A stretch of DNA of 10,452 nt from contig CAZLLV010000445.1 of the NCBI GenBank assembly GCA_964560325.1, positions 1 to 10,452 on the forward strand. The letters run 5' to 3'. A model generated the notes under the pieces. The model made no database searches. It worked only from the letters and a program-made list of their open reading frames with translations, and was not told the origin of the DNA. Both the position numbers and the translations under genes were made by a program. Shown here one piece after another: positions 1 to 8,513 of this stretch (positions are counted from its first letter, which is position 1; each line of letters opens with the position of its first letter). This DNA comes from CAZLLV01 sp964560325 (GTDB lineage Bacteria > Acidobacteriota > Thermoanaerobaculia > Multivoradales > DATKCC01).

Positions 1-216
1 CTCGACCGCCGGCTCCACCTCAGCCCGGGCGGCGCCGTCGCGCAGCCAGCGGCCGCCGTCGCTGAACGAATCGGGAGTCAGGTTGAGCACTCCCATCACG
101 CGCGGCCGGCCGGCGGCCAGGTCGAGCCGGCGGCCGCGCGCCAGGGGCAGCGTCCAGTGATCGACGGGGGGTACGTCGCGGGCGGTTCGGTGGGGGCTGG
201 TGGCTACGCTCGGCAT
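1..216 (-). CDS. folP: dihydropteroate synthase, N-terminal part (cut by window edge)
   Basis: Seen: 72 codons are open from an ATG at 216 to the left edge. Residues 40-55 carry the family N-terminal signature RVMGVLNLTPDSFSDGG, which forms the first strand and the loop that closes over the pterin site. Known: FolP condenses p-aminobenzoate with dihydropterin pyrophosphate in cytoplasmic folate synthesis. The roughly 38 residues before the motif are longer than in short FolPs. A GTG at 234 is an alternative start, and neither start has a good Shine-Dalgarno. The pterin and sulfonamide-binding C-terminal motifs lie outside the window. The gene sits 82 nt downstream of ftsH on the same strand, matching the common ftsH-fol neighbourhood. 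The identification is firm; the exact start is not. Confidence 0.9.
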   Translation of the reverse strand, partial: MPSVATSPHRTARDVPPVDHWTLPLARGRRLDLAAGRPRVMGVLNLTPDSFSDGGRWLRDGAARAEVEPAVE

Positions 217-269
217 CGGACGGGACGGAGACACGCCGGGGCTCGGCGGGCCGAGGCGCCCGGCGTGCC

Positions 270-284
270 CACGATTCTATCGTG
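270..284 (-). promoter_or_regulatory. short inverted repeat with a TAGAAT box between ftsH and folP
   Basis: CACGAT-TCT-ATCGTG is a perfect 6-3-6 inverted repeat in the 82-nt gap. Read on the minus strand it contains TAGAAT (274-279), the same -10-like hexamer seen upstream of the arsR-family and sod genes. No recognisable -35 box lies 16-18 nt upstream, and no T run follows, so it could be a weak folP promoter, an operator or chance. Confidence 0.2.
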
Positions 285-298
285 CCGGAGCGTGGCCC

Positions 299-2242
<1,944 letters not shown>

Positions 2243-2313
2243 AGCGTCGTCACCTGCGAGTCGGTCGTGGAAAGGGAGGGGGTGTGGAGGGGCGTCACAC
2301 CTTGCGTCAACGC

Positions 2314-2333
2314 GATTCCCCCCGGGGGGATTC
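2314..2333. repeat. near-perfect 20-bp palindrome between hprT-like gene and ftsH
   Basis: The core is six C followed by six G (2318-2329), and the outer arms pair except for one T-T mismatch. It lies 72-91 nt upstream of the ftsH start in a 125-nt gap. No T run follows on the minus strand, so it does not look like an intrinsic terminator. An operator or mRNA structure is possible. On the minus strand a TTGACG (2304-2309) follows, but no convincing -10 lies at the right distance. Confidence 0.35.
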
Positions 2334-2367
2334 CATCAGCATACCCCGCGCGAGGCTCCGGCCGCGG

Positions 2368-2928
2368 TCAGCCGACGTACCGGCCGACGTACGGCAGGTT
2401 GCCGAAGCGCCCGTCGTGCTTCAGGCCGTAGCCGACGAGCGGCGCCGAGCGCTCGAGGGTGAAGGCGTGGTAGTCGACGGCGAGCTCGGTCTTGCGCTCG
2501 GCCGGCAGGTCGATGAGCGCCACGAAACGGACGCTCAGGGCGCCACGGTCGCGGAACTGCTCGGCCAGATAGGTCTCGGTCACGCCGCTCCCCACCACGT
2601 CCTTGACCACCAGGACGTGCTGCCCGGCGACGTCGACCGGAATCGGGTAGTGGATCGAGAGCAGCTCGGTGGCGGCGGACTCCGAGCGCCGGTAGCCGAC
2701 GTCGACGAACTCGTAGCGCACCGGGCGCTCGTAGGCACGCACCAGGTCGGCCAGGAAGATCACCGACCCTCCGAGCAGGCTGAGCAGGAGAGGGTCGTCG
2801 TCGGCGCAGTCGCCCCGCAGGCGCTCGCCCAGAGAGAGCACCGCCGACTCGACCTCGGAGGCGTCGTAGAGCGTCTCCACCCGGTCGAGGCCGGTGTCGT
2901 CGCTCTTTCGTTTCGGATTCTTGGTCAA
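2368..2928 (-). CDS. hypoxanthine phosphoribosyltransferase-like protein with degenerate active site
   Basis: About 186 aa, normal HPRT length, clearly in the type I PRTase fold: LGGSVIFLADL near residue 51, VLVVKDVVGSGVT at 105-117, VGYGL (165-169) and NLPYVG near the C-terminus. Known: HPRT makes IMP/GMP from hypoxanthine/guanine and PRPP, using Lys in LKG, the Glu-Asp and catalytic Asp of VEDIIDTG, a Lys before DYVGF, the Asp of LDY and the Arg of YRNLPY. Here these are Gly53, Lys109-Asp110, Gly113, Ala150, Lys170 and Gly176; only Asp110 remains. The product may be inactive, altered in substrate, or structural. Start: TTG at 2928, five nt after a perfect GGAGGTGA. A GTG at 2937 would overlap the tilS stop but lies inside that Shine-Dalgarno. 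Position between tilS and ftsH is the classical hprT place. Confidence 0.85.
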   Translation of the reverse strand: MTKNPKRKSDDTGLDRVETLYDASEVESAVLSLGERLRGDCADDDPLLLSLLGGSVIFLADLVRAYERPVRYEFVDVGYRRSESAATELLSIHYPIPVDVAGQHVLVVKDVVGSGVTETYLAEQFRDRGALSVRFVALIDLPAERKTELAVDYHAFTLERSAPLVGYGLKHDGRFGNLPYVGRYVG

Positions 2929-2933
2929 GGCGT

Positions 2934-2941
2934 TCACCTCC
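2934..2941 (-). promoter_or_regulatory. perfect Shine-Dalgarno deciding the hprT-like start
   Basis: GGAGGTGA, fully complementary to the 3' end of 16S rRNA, overlaps the tilS stop TGA (2934-2936) and contains the alternative GTG start. Its 5-nt spacing to TTG 2928 supports that start and suggests translational coupling to tilS. Confidence 0.6.
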
Positions 2942-4418
2942 CCGGCTCGAGCTCCACCGTCCAGACCTGGCCGCCCTCTTCACGGAGCCGCGCGGGCAGC
3001 CGGAAGGCCTCGTCGACCGTCACCCCGGGGACCCACGCGATCCGGCCGGCGACGGTGAGGAGCGGCAGGCGGTCGCGTTCGTGGCGCGGGACCCGCCGAT
3101 CGATCAGGACGTCCTTGAGCTTGCGCTCGCCCGGAGCACCGAGGGGGCGCAGGCGATCCCCGGGGCGCCGGTTGCGCACCGCCAGCGAATCGAGCCGGTC
3201 GTCCGGCAGAGCGAGCGCGGCGCAGTGCCGGGAGCCTCGGAACATCCAGGGTGCGACCGGCGTACGCCGCAGGCGGAGCGTCGCTCCGATCTCCTCGATC
3301 CGGATCGAGGTCTCGAGCGCGCCCTCGCCCCCCCTCGGACCCGGAGGCGGCAGTCTATACGAAAACGGTTCCGCCCCCCGTGGCAGGGGGCCGGCGGAGC
3401 GACCCGGCTCCGCGTCCGGCGGCGCGGTGAGAACCAGGTGTCCGCCCCGCGTCTCCCAGCGCCAGCCGCCGCCCGCGTCGACCCCCACCGCGCCGGCGCC
3501 GAGCTGGCGCATCAGCTCCGCCCGGGCGTCCCGCCCCGCCGGGTGAGGGGCGCCCGCGCGCCGGTGGAGGAGGGCGAGCGCGTAGGGGGTGAGCGGGTCG
3601 GGGAGCGCCAGGAAGGCGTCGAGCCGGATGCGGCTCCCCTCCGGATCGAGGGCCGACGCGAGGCGGCGCTCGATCGTCCGGCGGGCTCCCCGCGCGGCGC
3701 CGGCGAGCCCCGCCAGCCGCTCGGCGAGCCCGCCGGCTCGGGCGTCCGTCTCGTCGAAGAGGCGTCTCTCGAGCGCGGGCAGCAGGAGCCGGCGGACGCG
3801 GTTGCGGGGGACGAGCAGGTCCCGGTTGCTCGGATCCTCGACGATCTCCGGCGGAGCGTTCGGGGTTTCCCGGAGGCTCGCCAGGTAGTCGTGCAGGGCA
3901 CTCCCCGGCAGGTCGAGGAGGGGGCGCACGACGTATCGCCCGCGGCGCGGCAGGATGCCGGCCAGGCCTTCGAGGCCGCTCCCCTGGAGCAGCCGCAAGA
4001 CGACCGTCTCCGCCTGGTCGTCCTGGTGGTGGGCGGTCGCGATCCAGCGCGCCCCGTGAGCGCTCCGGACCTCCTCCAGGAAGCGGTAGCGGACCCGGCG
4101 GGCGGCGGCCTCCGGGCTCTCGCCGGCGCGAGTGAGCGCGGGGACCGACCGGCGCTCGCAGAGCGGCTCGGCGCCGAGGCGGCGGGCCTGGGCACAGGCG
4201 GCCCGGGCGCGGTCCGCCGAGCCGGGAACGAGCGCGTGGTCGAGGTGGGCGGCGAGGAGCCGCAGGCCGCGGCGGCGAGCGACGTCCACGAGCGCGGCGA
4301 GGAGCGCCGTCGAGTCGGCGCCGCCCGAGTGGGCGACCACGACGGCGTCCCCCGGGGAGGTGGGGGCGTCGTCGGTGAAGAAGCGCTCGAGCCGGTCGGG
4401 CAGGTCCGCCGGAGGCAA
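2934..4418 (-). CDS. tilS: tRNA(Ile)-lysidine synthase TilS
   Basis: Uses ATP and lysine to convert C34 of the CAU anticodon of tRNA-Ile2 to lysidine, so the tRNA reads AUA and is charged with Ile rather than Met. Seen (494 aa): N-type ATP-pyrophosphatase domain with PP-loop SGGADS (31-36), LDHAL (59-63), the ESPEAAARRVRYRFL stretch (100-114), AHHQDDQAET (129-138), GSGLEGLAGI (146-155) and the DPSN...RNRVR motif (195-209), then a C-terminal domain with RNRRPGDRLRPLG and KLKDVLIDRRVP (about 425-454). It is somewhat longer than the usual 430-470 aa. Start: TTG at 4418, with no purine-rich ribosome binding site upstream; no other in-frame start precedes the PP-loop comfortably. Its gene lies 48 nt downstream of a CAU tRNA on the same strand. 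Confidence 0.95.
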   Translation of the reverse strand: MPPADLPDRLERFFTDDAPTSPGDAVVVAHSGGADSTALLAALVDVARRRGLRLLAAHLDHALVPGSADRARAACAQARRLGAEPLCERRSVPALTRAGESPEAAARRVRYRFLEEVRSAHGARWIATAHHQDDQAETVVLRLLQGSGLEGLAGILPRRGRYVVRPLLDLPGSALHDYLASLRETPNAPPEIVEDPSNRDLLVPRNRVRRLLLPALERRLFDETDARAGGLAERLAGLAGAARGARRTIERRLASALDPEGSRIRLDAFLALPDPLTPYALALLHRRAGAPHPAGRDARAELMRQLGAGAVGVDAGGGWRWETRGGHLVLTAPPDAEPGRSAGPLPRGAEPFSYRLPPPGPRGGEGALETSIRIEEIGATLRLRRTPVAPWMFRGSRHCAALALPDDRLDSLAVRNRRPGDRLRPLGAPGERKLKDVLIDRRVPRHERDRLPLLTVAGRIAWVPGVTVDEAFRLPARLREEGGQVWTVELEPGR

Positions 4419-4466
4419 GTGAGAGGGTGGTGAGAGCAGGACCGGCCCGGTGGGCGACGGTCGAGC

Positions 4467-4542
<76 letters not shown>

Positions 4543-4608
4543 TGGAGGCTTCGGATCGAACCGGAGGGTCCTCCGATTCGCGAGACCGCCGGCGGCGGCC
4601 CGGGGGGC

Positions 4609-4614
4609 ATTGTA
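4609..4614 (-). promoter_or_regulatory. candidate -10 box for the CAT tRNA and tilS
   Basis: TACAAT on the minus strand lies about 67 nt upstream of the mature tRNA 5' end in the 191-nt gap after the arsR-family gene. The hexamer 17 nt upstream (AGATCA) is a poor -35, so this is weak evidence. Confidence 0.25.
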
Positions 4615-4659
4615 ACCGATCCGCCCGGACTTGATCTGATCGCCCCCCTCTCCCTCGAT

Positions 4660-4688
4660 CCCTCTCCCGCCCTCGCGGGGTGAGAGGG
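4660..4688. repeat. CCCTCTC...GAGAGGG hairpin, possibly REP-like or a terminator without T run
   Basis: Arms CCCTCTC (4660-4666) and GAGAGGG (4682-4688) enclose an inner CCGC/GCGG stem. It lies downstream of the arsR-family gene. No T tract follows on either strand. Such CCCTCTCCC-type hairpins are frequent as dispersed intergenic repeats in GC-rich genomes, but only one copy is in this window. Confidence 0.35.
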
Positions 4689-4733
4689 ACGCCTCCGCCC
4701 GCGCGCCATTGAAAGGAGGGCTGTGGGGTATGT

Positions 4734-5066
4734 CTAGCGCAGGCTCTCCTGGCAGCTCGTGAACTGCCCGAAGAACTCACGCATGGAGGTCGACAGGGCC
4801 TCGTCGTTCAGCCGGTAAATGACGTTCTGTCCCTGCCGCTGGTCGACGACCAGGTCGGCCTCCTTGAGCACCGACAGGTGCCGCGAGATCGTCGGCTGCG
4901 AGAGGTTGAAGTTGCCGACGATCTCCCCGACCGTCCGCTGGTTGTCCTCGAGCAGCCGGAGGATCTCCTGCCGCGTACCGTCGGACAGAGCCTTGAAGAA
5001 CTTGGTCAGGTGCCGGCCTTCGCGCCGGGTCAGGTCGCCATTGATATTCGGCATCAGCGTTGCCAT
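4734..5066 (-). CDS. ArsR/SmtB-family winged-helix transcriptional regulator
   Basis: A 110-aa dimeric DNA-binding repressor type. Seen: KALSDGTRQEILRLL (25-39), a helix-turn-helix TVGEIVGNFNLSQPTISRHL (45-64), VLKEADLV (66-73) and a wing ending GQNVIYRLN (79-87), all typical of the family. The classical metal-sensing ELCVCDL site in the helix before the recognition helix is absent (TVGEIVGNF instead), and the only Cys is at 105 near the C-terminus, so it is probably not an As/Cd sensor. Start: ATG at 5066, with GAGGAG 6 nt upstream, preferred over a TTG at 5087. The neighbours are a superoxide dismutase gene upstream and a tRNA downstream; the target genes are unknown and may include its own promoter. 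Confidence 0.9.
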   Translation of the reverse strand: MATLMPNINGDLTRREGRHLTKFFKALSDGTRQEILRLLEDNQRTVGEIVGNFNLSQPTISRHLSVLKEADLVVDQRQGQNVIYRLNDEALSTSMREFFGQFTSCQESLR

Positions 5067-5115
5067 CGCTCGCTCCTCGGGTTGCAAGAAGGTTTGGTGT
5101 CGCTCGATGGGTCGT

Positions 5116-5148
5116 ATTCTAGGCCGAGGCGTTGAAAATTCATTGAAA
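5116..5148 (-). promoter_or_regulatory. candidate promoter and operator of the arsR-family gene
   Basis: On the minus strand TAGAAT (5116-5121) lies about 50 nt before the ATG and is a reasonable -10. The AT-rich stretch at 5132-5148, where a -35 would be, has two TTGAAA copies 11 nt apart and a small TGAA-AA-TTCA inverted repeat. An ArsR-type repressor could bind there and control its own gene. The -35 hexamer itself is poor. Confidence 0.3.
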
Positions 5149-5189
5149 GTGCGCCGGATCGAGTGCAGTTCTTTGCATCATGTCTGAGC

Positions 5190-5211
5190 ATACAGGTGCA
5201 AACTTCTGTAT
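5190..5211. promoter_or_regulatory. ATACAG-N10-CTGTAT inverted repeat
   Basis: A perfect 6-bp inverted repeat with a 10-nt spacer, in an unusually AT-rich patch of this GC-rich window between the arsR-family gene and the sod terminator. It may be an operator upstream of the arsR-family promoter. The half-sites are in the opposite order to the E. coli LexA box. Confidence 0.25.
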
Positions 5212-5244
5212 ATGGGAACGTTAGACCGCTCTCTCGGGCCTACG

Positions 5245-5270
5245 AAAAAAGGCCCCGGTCTCCCGGGGCC
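5245..5270 (-). terminator. intrinsic terminator of the sod gene
   Basis: Read on the minus strand: GGCCCCGG, tetraloop GAGA, CCGGGGCC, then six T. A perfect 8-bp GC stem 36 nt after the sod stop codon. Confidence 0.92.
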
Positions 5271-5306
5271 CCTTCGATCCTGTATCCGGCGCGCGGGCGC
5301 GGCGGC

Positions 5307-5918
5307 TCAGCCGCCGGCCGCCTGGAATCGGCGCGCCACCTCGTCCCAGCTCACCACGTTCCACCAGGCTTCGAGGTAGTCGGGACGCTTGTTCTGGTAC
5401 TTCAGGTAGTAGGCGTACTCCCAGACGTCGACGCCCAGGATCGGGGTGGCGCCGTCCATCAGAGGGCTGTCCTGGTTCGGCCGCGAGATCACCTCCAGCT
5501 TGCCGTCGACGACGACCAGCCAGCCCCAGCCGGAGCCGAACACGCCGCCGGCGGCGTCGGAGAGCTTCTTCTTGAAGTCGCCGAAGGTGCCGAAGGCGTT
5601 GTCGATCGCGTCGCCGAGCGCGCCGCCCGGCGTGCCGCCGCCGTCGGGCGACATGACGGTCCAGAACAGGCTGTGGTTGGCGTGGCCGCCACCATGGTTG
5701 CGCACCGCGGTGCGGATCGACTCCGGTACACCGGCGATGTTCGCGAGCAGCTCCTCCACGCTCTTCGACTGGAGATCGGGGTGGCCCTCGAGCGCAGCGT
5801 TCAGCTTGTTGACGTAGGCGGCGTGGTGCTTGTCGTGGTGGATCTCCATCGTCTGGGCGTCGATGTGGGGCTCGAGCGCGTCGAATGCGTAGGGCAGGTC
5901 GGGGACTGTGTGTGCCAT
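5307..5918 (-). CDS. Mn/Fe-type superoxide dismutase with an altered metal ligand
   Basis: Cytoplasmic (no signal peptide), 203 aa, full length. The family converts superoxide to O2 and H2O2. Seen: N-terminal domain with LPYAFDALEPHID, ligand His27 in MEIHHDKHH and ligand His82 in GGHANHSLFW; C-terminal domain with FGSGWGWL (127-134), NQDSPL (148-153, the Mn-type outer-sphere Gln149) and YLKYQNKRPDYLEAWWNVVSW. The Gly residues before His82 and Gln149 point to the Mn/cambialistic class. Ligand Asp164 is kept in D-V-W-E, but the next ligand, His in practically all family members, is Tyr168 (TAC at 5417-5415). Activity is therefore uncertain. Start: ATG at 5918, with AGGAGGG about 9 nt upstream and the family N-terminus at the right place. 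Ends in its own terminator, so probably monocistronic. Confidence 0.95.
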   Translation of the reverse strand: MAHTVPDLPYAFDALEPHIDAQTMEIHHDKHHAAYVNKLNAALEGHPDLQSKSVEELLANIAGVPESIRTAVRNHGGGHANHSLFWTVMSPDGGGTPGGALGDAIDNAFGTFGDFKKKLSDAAGGVFGSGWGWLVVVDGKLEVISRPNQDSPLMDGATPILGVDVWEYAYYLKYQNKRPDYLEAWWNVVSWDEVARRFQAAGG

Positions 5919-5954
5919 CGGTGTATCCCTCCTCTTGGATGGGGAAAAGATCGA

Positions 5955-5995
5955 CGGGCCGCGGGACGGCCCGGGAAGCGTCCGCTCCCATTCTA
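5955..5995 (-). promoter_or_regulatory. sod -10 candidate and leader hairpin
   Basis: TAGAAT on the minus strand (5990-5995) lies about 72 nt before the sod ATG, with no good -35. The presumed leader would hold a perfect 7-bp hairpin CGGGCCG/CGGCCCG (5955-5973, 5-nt loop) about 37 nt before the start. Confidence 0.3.
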
Positions 5996-6038
5996 GCGTC
6001 CGGCTCCGGCGTGGGACGATTTTCCGCGCCACGGCGTG

Positions 6039-6068
6039 TTGACTTCCGCCGAAGGCCCTGGTTATCAT
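6039..6068 (+). promoter_or_regulatory. sigma70-type promoter for the tRNA-Val/tRNA-Asp/rpmG unit
   Basis: TTGACT (6039-6044), 18-nt spacer, TATCAT (6063-6068): five of six matches in each box. The -10 box is 19 nt before the mature tRNA-Val 5' end. Confidence 0.75.
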
Positions 6069-6087
6069 CGCGTGCCTTCGGCGGCCG

Positions 6088-6163
6088 GGGAGGTTAGCTC
6101 AGCGGTGAGAGCACCTGCCTTACACGCAGGGGGTCGTGGGTTCGAATCCCCCACCTCCCACCA
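6088..6163 (+). tRNA. tRNA-Val (TAC)
   Basis: A 76-nt cloverleaf with encoded CCA: acceptor GGGAGGT/ACCTCCC, D stem GCTC/GAGC, anticodon stem CCTGC/GCAGG with loop CTTACAC (anticodon TAC), T loop TTCGAAT. The T stem GTGGG/CCCCC has one T-C mismatch (position 50-64), a mild oddity. Confidence 0.95.
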
Positions 6164-6206
6164 CTGCGGAGGGCCGCGAAGGGCATCACCGAGAACAATA
6201 CGACGC

Positions 6207-6283
<77 letters not shown>

Positions 6284-6363
6284 TTTTCATCCCGTGAGCG
6301 ACCGGGGCGAGCGCACGCCGCCCCCCCGAGGTCGTCCCGGGGTTCCCCATCAGGAGGTCTCCC

Positions 6364-6519
6364 GTGCGCGAAAAGATCAAGCTCGTGTCGAGCGCCGGAA
6401 CCGGGTACTTCTACACCACCACGAAGAACAAGCGGCTCTCGACCGAGAAGCTGCGGATGAAGAAGTACGACCCGAAGGTCCGCAAGCACGTCGAGTTCGT
6501 CGAAGAGAAGCTGCGGTAG
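6364..6519 (+). CDS. rpmG: 50S ribosomal protein L33, cysteine-free form
   Basis: A 51-aa basic protein of the large ribosomal subunit near the E site. Seen: REKIKLVSSAGTGYFYTTTKNK (from residue 2), RLSTEKLRMKKYDP and a VRKHVEFVEEK ending, the standard L33 pattern at standard length. It has no Cys, so it is the zinc-independent form that lacks the two CxxC knuckles. Start: GTG at 6364, with AGGAGG 6 nt upstream. The tRNA-rpmG order is common in bacteria, but the usual followers secE-nusG-rplK are not here; a sigma factor gene comes next. Confidence 0.97.
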   Translation: MREKIKLVSSAGTGYFYTTTKNKRLSTEKLRMKKYDPKVRKHVEFVEEKLR

Positions 6520-6540
6520 GGGCCCGCCACTTCCTCGCCG

Positions 6541-6564
6541 GCCTTCTTGCACCTGCGAGAAGGC
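6541..6564 (+). terminator. hairpin after rpmG, possible terminator
   Basis: A 10-bp stem (GCCTTCTTGC with GCGAGAAGGC, one T-G pair) closed by the loop ACCT, 21 nt after the rpmG stop. No T run follows, so termination is uncertain. It overlaps the -35 box of the next candidate promoter. Confidence 0.4.
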
Positions 6565-6575
6565 TGTGCTAGCTT
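6547..6575 (+). promoter_or_regulatory. candidate promoter of the sigma factor gene
   Basis: TTGCAC (6547-6552), 17-nt spacer, TAGCTT (6570-6575). A start of transcription near 6582 would give a leader of about 85 nt. Confidence 0.4.
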
Positions 6576-6604
6576 CCGCCCGCCTCGTTCGACCCGGTCG
6601 TTCG

Positions 6605-6667
6605 GCGCCGCGCTCCCGCGGCGCTCGTAGACCGCTCTCCTCCGCTCCGAACCCGAGGAGCGGAGGA
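6605..6667 (+). promoter_or_regulatory. two leader hairpins, the second covering the sigma factor ribosome binding site
   Basis: Hairpin 1: 8-bp GCGCCGCG (6605-6612) with CGCGGCGC (6617-6624), loop CTCC. Hairpin 2: 11-bp TCCTCCGCTCC (6638-6648) with GGAGCGGAGGA (6657-6667), 8-nt loop; its right arm contains most of the Shine-Dalgarno GAGGAG (6655-6660) and the A of the ATG. The fold would hide the ribosome binding site and implies translational control. Confidence 0.5.
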
Positions 6668-7350
6668 TGCAAGCCCAAACACCGAGAGACCTGATCCACC
6701 AGTGCGCCCGCGGCCCGGAGCCGACCGCCTGGGCGCGGTTCGTCGAGCGCTTCGGCCCGGCGATCGAGGACGGCGTGCGCCGTGCGCTGCGCGACGCCAC
6801 CCGACGCCGGCCCGGCGCGCGGCGGGTCGCGAGCGGTCCCGCCGGCATCGTCGAGATTGAAGAGCTCCACCACGAGATGGTGCAGGAGTGCTACTGCCGG
6901 CTGCTCGCAGGGGGCCGGCGGCGGCTCGCCGGCTTCCGGGGCACAGCCGAGCCGGAGGCGCGGGCCTGGCTGGCGCGGCTGGCCGAGCGCTGTACCCGCG
7001 ACCGCCTGCGCGCGGCACGCGCGAGCAAGCGGGGCGGCCGTGCGCTGTCGGCGCGCCAGCGCGATGCCGTCTCGATCCCCGACCCCGCCCCGTCGCCCGA
7101 GCGCCGCGCGATCGGCCGCCAGGAAGTGCGCCGCTTCTTGCGCCGCTGCCGCCGGCTGAGCCGGAGCGAGCGCGACGCGCGCATCCTCCGCCTCGTCTTC
7201 CTCGCCGGCCTCACCAGCCGCGAGGTGGCCGTCGCGAGCCGAGGCGAGCTCTCCCCGAGCGCCGTCGACACGGTCGTCCACCGCTTCCGACGCCGGATCG
7301 AGGAGAGCGGTCACGAGGCGCCCCGGCGCCCGGCCGTCCGCGCCGGGTAG
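6667..7350 (+). CDS. sigma-70 family (ECF-like) RNA polymerase sigma factor
   Basis: A 227-aa, very Arg-rich protein, longer than a minimal ECF sigma (about 170-200). Seen: region 2-like part with DLIHQCARG and AWARFVERFGPAI (about 8-33), then EELHHEMVQECYCRLL (65-80, the region that contacts the core enzyme and melts the -10), WLARLAERCTRDRLRAAR (101-118), and a region 4-like helix-turn-helix ARILRLVFLAGLTSREVAV...SPSAVDTVVHRFRRRI (about 171-211) that would read the -35. An extra Arg-rich insert (about 42-60) lies inside region 2. No anti-sigma gene is adjacent. Start: ATG at 6667 behind GAGGAG. The family call is good; promoter specificity and signal are unknown. Confidence 0.8.
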   Translation: MQAQTPRDLIHQCARGPEPTAWARFVERFGPAIEDGVRRALRDATRRRPGARRVASGPAGIVEIEELHHEMVQECYCRLLAGGRRRLAGFRGTAEPEARAWLARLAERCTRDRLRAARASKRGGRALSARQRDAVSIPDPAPSPERRAIGRQEVRRFLRRCRRLSRSERDARILRLVFLAGLTSREVAVASRGELSPSAVDTVVHRFRRRIEESGHEAPRRPAVRAG

Positions 7351-7360
7351 ACTGCGCCCG

Positions 7361-8346
<986 letters not shown>

Positions 8347-8350
<4 letters not shown>

Positions 8351-8376
8351 CCTACGTGCATAACCATCGATACAAT
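8347..8376 (+). promoter_or_regulatory. sigma70-type promoter of the secreted repeat protein gene
   Basis: TTGACC (8347-8352), 18-nt spacer, TACAAT (8371-8376), each five of six matches. The -35 box contains the stop codon of the upstream deacetylase gene. The leader to the ATG at 8514 would be about 130 nt; I see no clear riboswitch or other structure in it. Confidence 0.7.
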
Positions 8377-8513
8377 CGCGCGAAAAGCTCACGTAACGCT
8401 TGAACTTTCGGGCCGCGACGCCCGAGCCGACACCAGGCACGACACGAAAGGGACGCGACCGGCCGACCGAGGCCTTCCCGAGCGGAGCGCCGGAGCGCGT
8501 GGAGGACAACGTG

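Noticed and set aside
2324..2334. GGGGGGATTCC resembles a eukaryotic NF-kB half-site
   Set aside because: The context is plainly bacterial; it is part of the palindrome at 2314-2333.
3081..4433. Long open frame on the plus strand opposite tilS
   Set aside because: Arg/Ala/Gly-rich shadow frame with no recognisable domain; tilS on the other strand has all family motifs.
4660..4688. CRISPR repeat or intrinsic terminator
   Set aside because: Only one copy is present in the window and there is no T tract on either side.
5190..5211. LexA (SOS) box
   Set aside because: The half-sites are ACAG...CTGT, the reverse order of the E. coli CTGT-N8-ACAG box, and the spacing differs.
5919..6068. Extension of the superoxide dismutase upstream, as a possible exported form
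   Set aside because: The 50 extra residues show no signal peptide or hydrophobic core, and the ATG at 5918 has a good Shine-Dalgarno and matches the family N-terminus.
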